Source: Lepisosteus oculatus
Lineage: Eukaryota > Chordata > Actinopteri > Semionotiformes > Lepisosteidae
Direction: 5' to 3'
DNA: 64,000 nucleotides
Assembly (NCBI RefSeq): GCF_040954835.1
Contig: NC_090704.1
Coordinates: 42,846,979 to 42,910,978 of the forward strand
Both the position numbers and the translations under genes were made by a program. The notes under the pieces were generated by a model. The model was not told where the DNA came from. It ran no database searches and worked only from the letters and a program-made list of their open reading frames with translations. Every line of letters starts with the position of its first letter. Within the stretch, counting starts at the first letter, position 1. Positions 60,555-64,000 of this stretch are shown piece after piece.

Positions 60555-63213
60555 GGAAGGCTTGCAGCTCCACCCCTTCGGCCCCAGCGAAGCAGGACTA
60601 CTCCACTAACGCACCAATCGTAATCCATGAACCTGAAAAAAACTCAACAGAGGGCGGGGACTGTCAGTGCCCCAAGGACCGATGGAACATTACTGAACAC
60701 GCAAAACTGGGTTTGTAACCTGGATGGAAAGCCAGAGTAGCTTTCAGTCAGGGGGTTAACTCATAGAAGGCTGGCCTCTTCCTGCGAGTAGCTTCATTAA
60801 AACAACATTACTATAAAATGCTCCCTCAGCCTTATAAAAGGTCCTGCTGCTCTATCACATCTCTGCCCATCCCCCTGGGGCCACAGCTAGGTATTAATGA
60901 AGTTGTGTGGATTTTATTTTGTCAAGTTCAGTAATTTTATTATTTATTAATCCGTATGGAAGACGTTTCTCTTGTGTGGTTTCAAAATGAAAAACTAAAA
61001 AAAAAATCACTATATATTTTAGATTTTATATATAAATACAGAAGCATTAAGTAGGAGACAGCATTTAAGGAAGACTGTAGGTGACTGGGTTTTTTAATCA
61101 CTTATTTAATTAAAGTTATTTTAATTTTTAATAGTAATTTCACAGCACAGATGCACATTCATGTATGAAAGGGCTGCCTCAGTGCAAGAAGGCAGTAGAA
61201 ACAAGTAGAGTCTGTGTAGTTCAGGTAACACCGCAGTGTACAACTCCTCTGTGCTTAGGAGCAGGTGCAGCCGAAATATGTGACGATTGAATTCCTCTTT
61301 GGTGTGAATCCAGTACCACTCTTGATTTTTGCACGCAGAAAGATTTCATTGGCGATTTAAAGATTCTGCCTGGAACGACTTGGTTTGATTTTGTAGACCG
61401 CCACAGTAAGCCTAATGAAATCTGAGGTGTTCTTACATTTGGAGTTTGTGTCCCACAGGAAAGATGGTAACACATCTGAGCTAACTAAGAATGCAAATAG
61501 TGCTGGTGTTAAGAGTGGTGACACCTGTGCCACTCATGTGACAAAGCTCTGAGAGCATTTGTGTACTAATGGATTTTTAAGAAGATATTTATGCTGCTGC
61601 ATTCAGTACAGATTTCTGAGCCAGTTTTGGTTTTCTCTGTTATAAAGACTACAGGGAGGGGACAGCAATTATTTTGTTTTTTTGTGTCTGGGAAGTAAGT
61701 TATGCAATTCCTGTGTTTTCTGTCTGCTGTTTTTCACACGGAAGCGTTACTTTTTTTTTTCCCCACAGCGCTGTGTTTTTCAGAGAAGAGCTGTATTGCG
61801 GTATCGAATCATTTTGGAGTTGTCTTTCTGGTTCTCAAGCCCAGATTGAAAAGAGCTGCCTCCTGTGCTGTGGGCTGCAGGTGTAAAGGAATGAGTGCTT
61901 AAGGAATGATAGTGCATACTGAGGTTTTTAAAATAATATCCACAAGAATGCAGAAGGTGAAATCTTAAAATGGGTTACAGTAAGAGCCGTGCAAATTAAG
62001 CCTTAGGATTAGCCTTGTACTTTCAAAATGAGGCATGGTGGGAAGCTGTGGTTGATGTTTAGATTCCCTCTGGTTGCCTAGGCAGTTGATTAAGCAGATC
62101 TTTGCTCTGTGTTTCAAGGTTGTGCTGTGTGGATGCTTTTTGCTTTTGCGTGTGTGCTGTCCTGGAGAGAACACTGATCTTGGTGGGGGAAAAAATGCAT
62201 ACTGATGAATCATTATTTATCAATGACATAATTAATTGAGTGTTTAAAGTAGATATGATAGTGTTTATAATTATAGCAAGCGGTGAATTCTCGCAATCTG
62301 CTGTTTGTTTGAAGACTGACTGCCTCTCTGGACTGTTGTGCTCATTCCTTATAGAAGGGGGATTGAACAATACCCTGCCTTTTGCTAAAAAGAAGAAAAA
62401 GGCTATTGGAAGGTACCACAGGACTGATCTAACCTAAACAAAAACATACACTCTACCTCTCTTTTTGATTACATAAAATCTAACAGACTTAGTCACAATT
62501 TTTCACAAGTCCCTGGTTAGGCATTCAGTGAGATGCTTTTGATTTGAATTTTACAGTGCTGTTATCATTGTCATCATTAGTGATGGTAAAGTTGGTCTTC
62601 TTTGATTACGCTTGGATGGCCTGCCCCCAGCATGATAGTGTTAGTATCAGGGGAGAGATGGGGAATTAGTGTAAATTCGGGTTTGATCACGCACTCCTCC
62701 TCCACCAACCTGATGGACTCATCAGCTTTACTTGCACGACTGTATCGTGCCGTTGTCACCAGTGCAACACATTGTCATGGCCCCATAGTTACTTTGTCAC
62801 ACAGGTTTGAGGAATGAGACTGCTTGATGTAATGGTTTGATCAGTGAAATCCATTTTAAGATTAGACAGAGGCATTGAGAGGCTTCAAATTTGTACATTT
62901 GTAGTTATAGATGATTTTGTTGGGTTGCCTTCTGTGCTTGGATTAATTATTAATTACCAAAGATGTTGTGTTTTCTAATGTAAGCCAGAACTAATTCACC
63001 GTTACCTACTGTAGTGTATTGCCATATAGATAATCACAGGCTGTGATTTGAGTGTGCAATCCCGTTTTTAAACATGAAAATATTTTTTCCCCAATTTCCC
63101 TTTAGCTTTTGTTTTCTTTTGTAAAAGTAGGTCTTATTCATTTCATTTCAAATTTCAGGATTTGAGCGTACATATTGATGAGATATGTACTGTAACAAGT
63201 CAAGGGGCATCAG
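60555..63213. other. MAP2K6 3' UTR and downstream flank
   Basis: The proximal part is 3' UTR. Only ATTAAA variants (60796-60801 and 61109-61114) are visible near the stop, so the cleavage site is not resolved. Beyond about 61.2 kb the sequence is AT-rich with short meaningless open frames. Confidence 0.5.
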
Positions 63214-63390
63214 TGTAGGGCGCAGTGGTTAGGGTTTTGGACTTGTCGCTGTAAGACTGTGGGTTAAATCCCAGGTGAATCACTGCTGTTGTACCCTTGA
63301 GCAAGGTACTTCACCCTGATTTTTAAAGTTCTAACAAAATAACCAGTTGTACAAGTGGTCACTTGGGATTAAAGCATCCACCAAATAAAT
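63214..63390 (+). mobile_element. tRNA-derived SINE, V-SINE-like
   Basis: The head has GTAGGGCGCAGTGGTTAGGG (A-box region) and GGGTTAAATCCC (B box). The centre has TGTACCCTTGAGCAAGGTAC followed by TTCACCCTGA. The tail reads CACTTGGGATTAAAGCATCC then ACCAAAT. The central TTGAGCAAGGCACTT-type string and a tail like TTGGATAAAAGCGTCTGCTAAAT are hallmarks of fish V-SINEs. This copy is moderately diverged. Confidence 0.85.
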
Positions 63391-64000
63391 CACTGCAGTA
63401 TACTGGCAAAATCTTTAAAAAATAGCTCACAGCAAGTACTAGAGGATTTGCTTCTTCTCAGGAAGTTGTAAAATCTCTTGGTATTGCAGAATGCAGTGTA
63501 GCCTCAAGCAAGTGGTATACAAAATCAGCACGTCGGAAACCGTTAAGCTTTCTCATTCCGAATTGTTTTCTTTCTTCAAGCAACAGTGGTGGAGGAAAGA
63601 ATGAAATCTGCTGAAGTTAGTGGGAAGAGTCAGCAAAATGACTTCAGACCTGTTCAGCCTGTTGTTTTTTAAATTATTGTTAATCCATTTAGTTTTTAAT
63701 ATTACAAGCTATTACAGGGGTCTTGTCAGATTGTAATATGAAGACCCTGGTTTACAGAGACAGTTGTTGTGCTTTGCAGGTAATTTGCGTGTATAGAATT
63801 ACTGCCTCCTGGTAGTTCTATAGCATATAAGCAGCTTTACACATTTTTGCTGAATCCAAATGCAGTTTTTTGAAGCAAAAACCTCTCTTTGGAATAGGTT
63901 GATAGCTTACTGCCACACAGATATAAATTATATCTGTGGAAGCAGCAAACTGTTTACTTGCTGTCTCTTTCTCACTCTTGACACGAATTTGTTTGGGATC
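63391..64000. other. Right-edge DNA, no gene seen
   Basis: AT-rich, no open frame of note and no recognised repeat up to the window end. Confidence 0.45.

Overview
This window is nuclear DNA from a vertebrate, most likely a ray-finned fish. It contains four spliced, single-orthologue vertebrate genes with GT-AG introns, long AT-rich noncoding stretches, ATT microsatellites, tRNA-derived SINEs (one with a V-SINE-like tail) and decayed CR1- and RTE-type LINEs. The mix of repeats and the long introns suggest an early-branching ray-finned fish such as a gar or bowfin relative, or a basal teleost. That placement is inference. Nothing looks bacterial, viral or organellar, and I saw no convincing tRNA, rRNA or CRISPR array.

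Layout, left to right. (1) 1-2.2 kb: the large 7TM exon of GPRC5C on the minus strand; its C-terminal exons lie beyond the left edge. (2) 2.2-12.4 kb: intron or upstream DNA of GPRC5C, with twin ATT microsatellites and a CpG-denser stretch at about 6.1-7.5 kb. (3) 12.4-14.7 kb: GPR142 on the minus strand in two recognisable coding exons. (4) 14.7-31.4 kb: a gene-poor interval with a long inverted repeat (14.87-15.36 kb), a purine tract, three copies of one SINE-like repeat and an antisense CR1 3' end. (5) 31.4-37.2 kb: BTBD17 on the plus strand, three coding exons, with a plausible promoter just upstream. (6) 37.2-39.6 kb: intergenic, with another antisense CR1 3' end. (7) 39.6-60.6 kb: the complete MAP2K6 gene on the plus strand, with 12 coding exons joining into 335 residues and a ZNF143-type motif near the presumed promoter. 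Its introns hold a foldback element, a SINE, a CR1 relic and an RTE relic. (8) 60.6-64 kb: 3' flank with one SINE.

The four genes do not form an operon or a single pathway. GPRC5C and GPR142 are plasma-membrane receptors (class C orphan and class A aromatic-amino-acid receptor). BTBD17 is a predicted secreted BTB/BACK protein. MAP2K6 is the dual-specificity kinase that activates p38 MAPKs. As I recall human 17q25.1, BTBD17 and GPR142 are divergent there too, with GPRC5C downstream of GPR142, so this trio looks like old conserved synteny. MAP2K6 directly beside BTBD17 differs from human. I did not find a previously undescribed biological system; the most interesting items are the exon reconstructions, the inverted-repeat elements and the layered LINE relics in one MAP2K6 intron.
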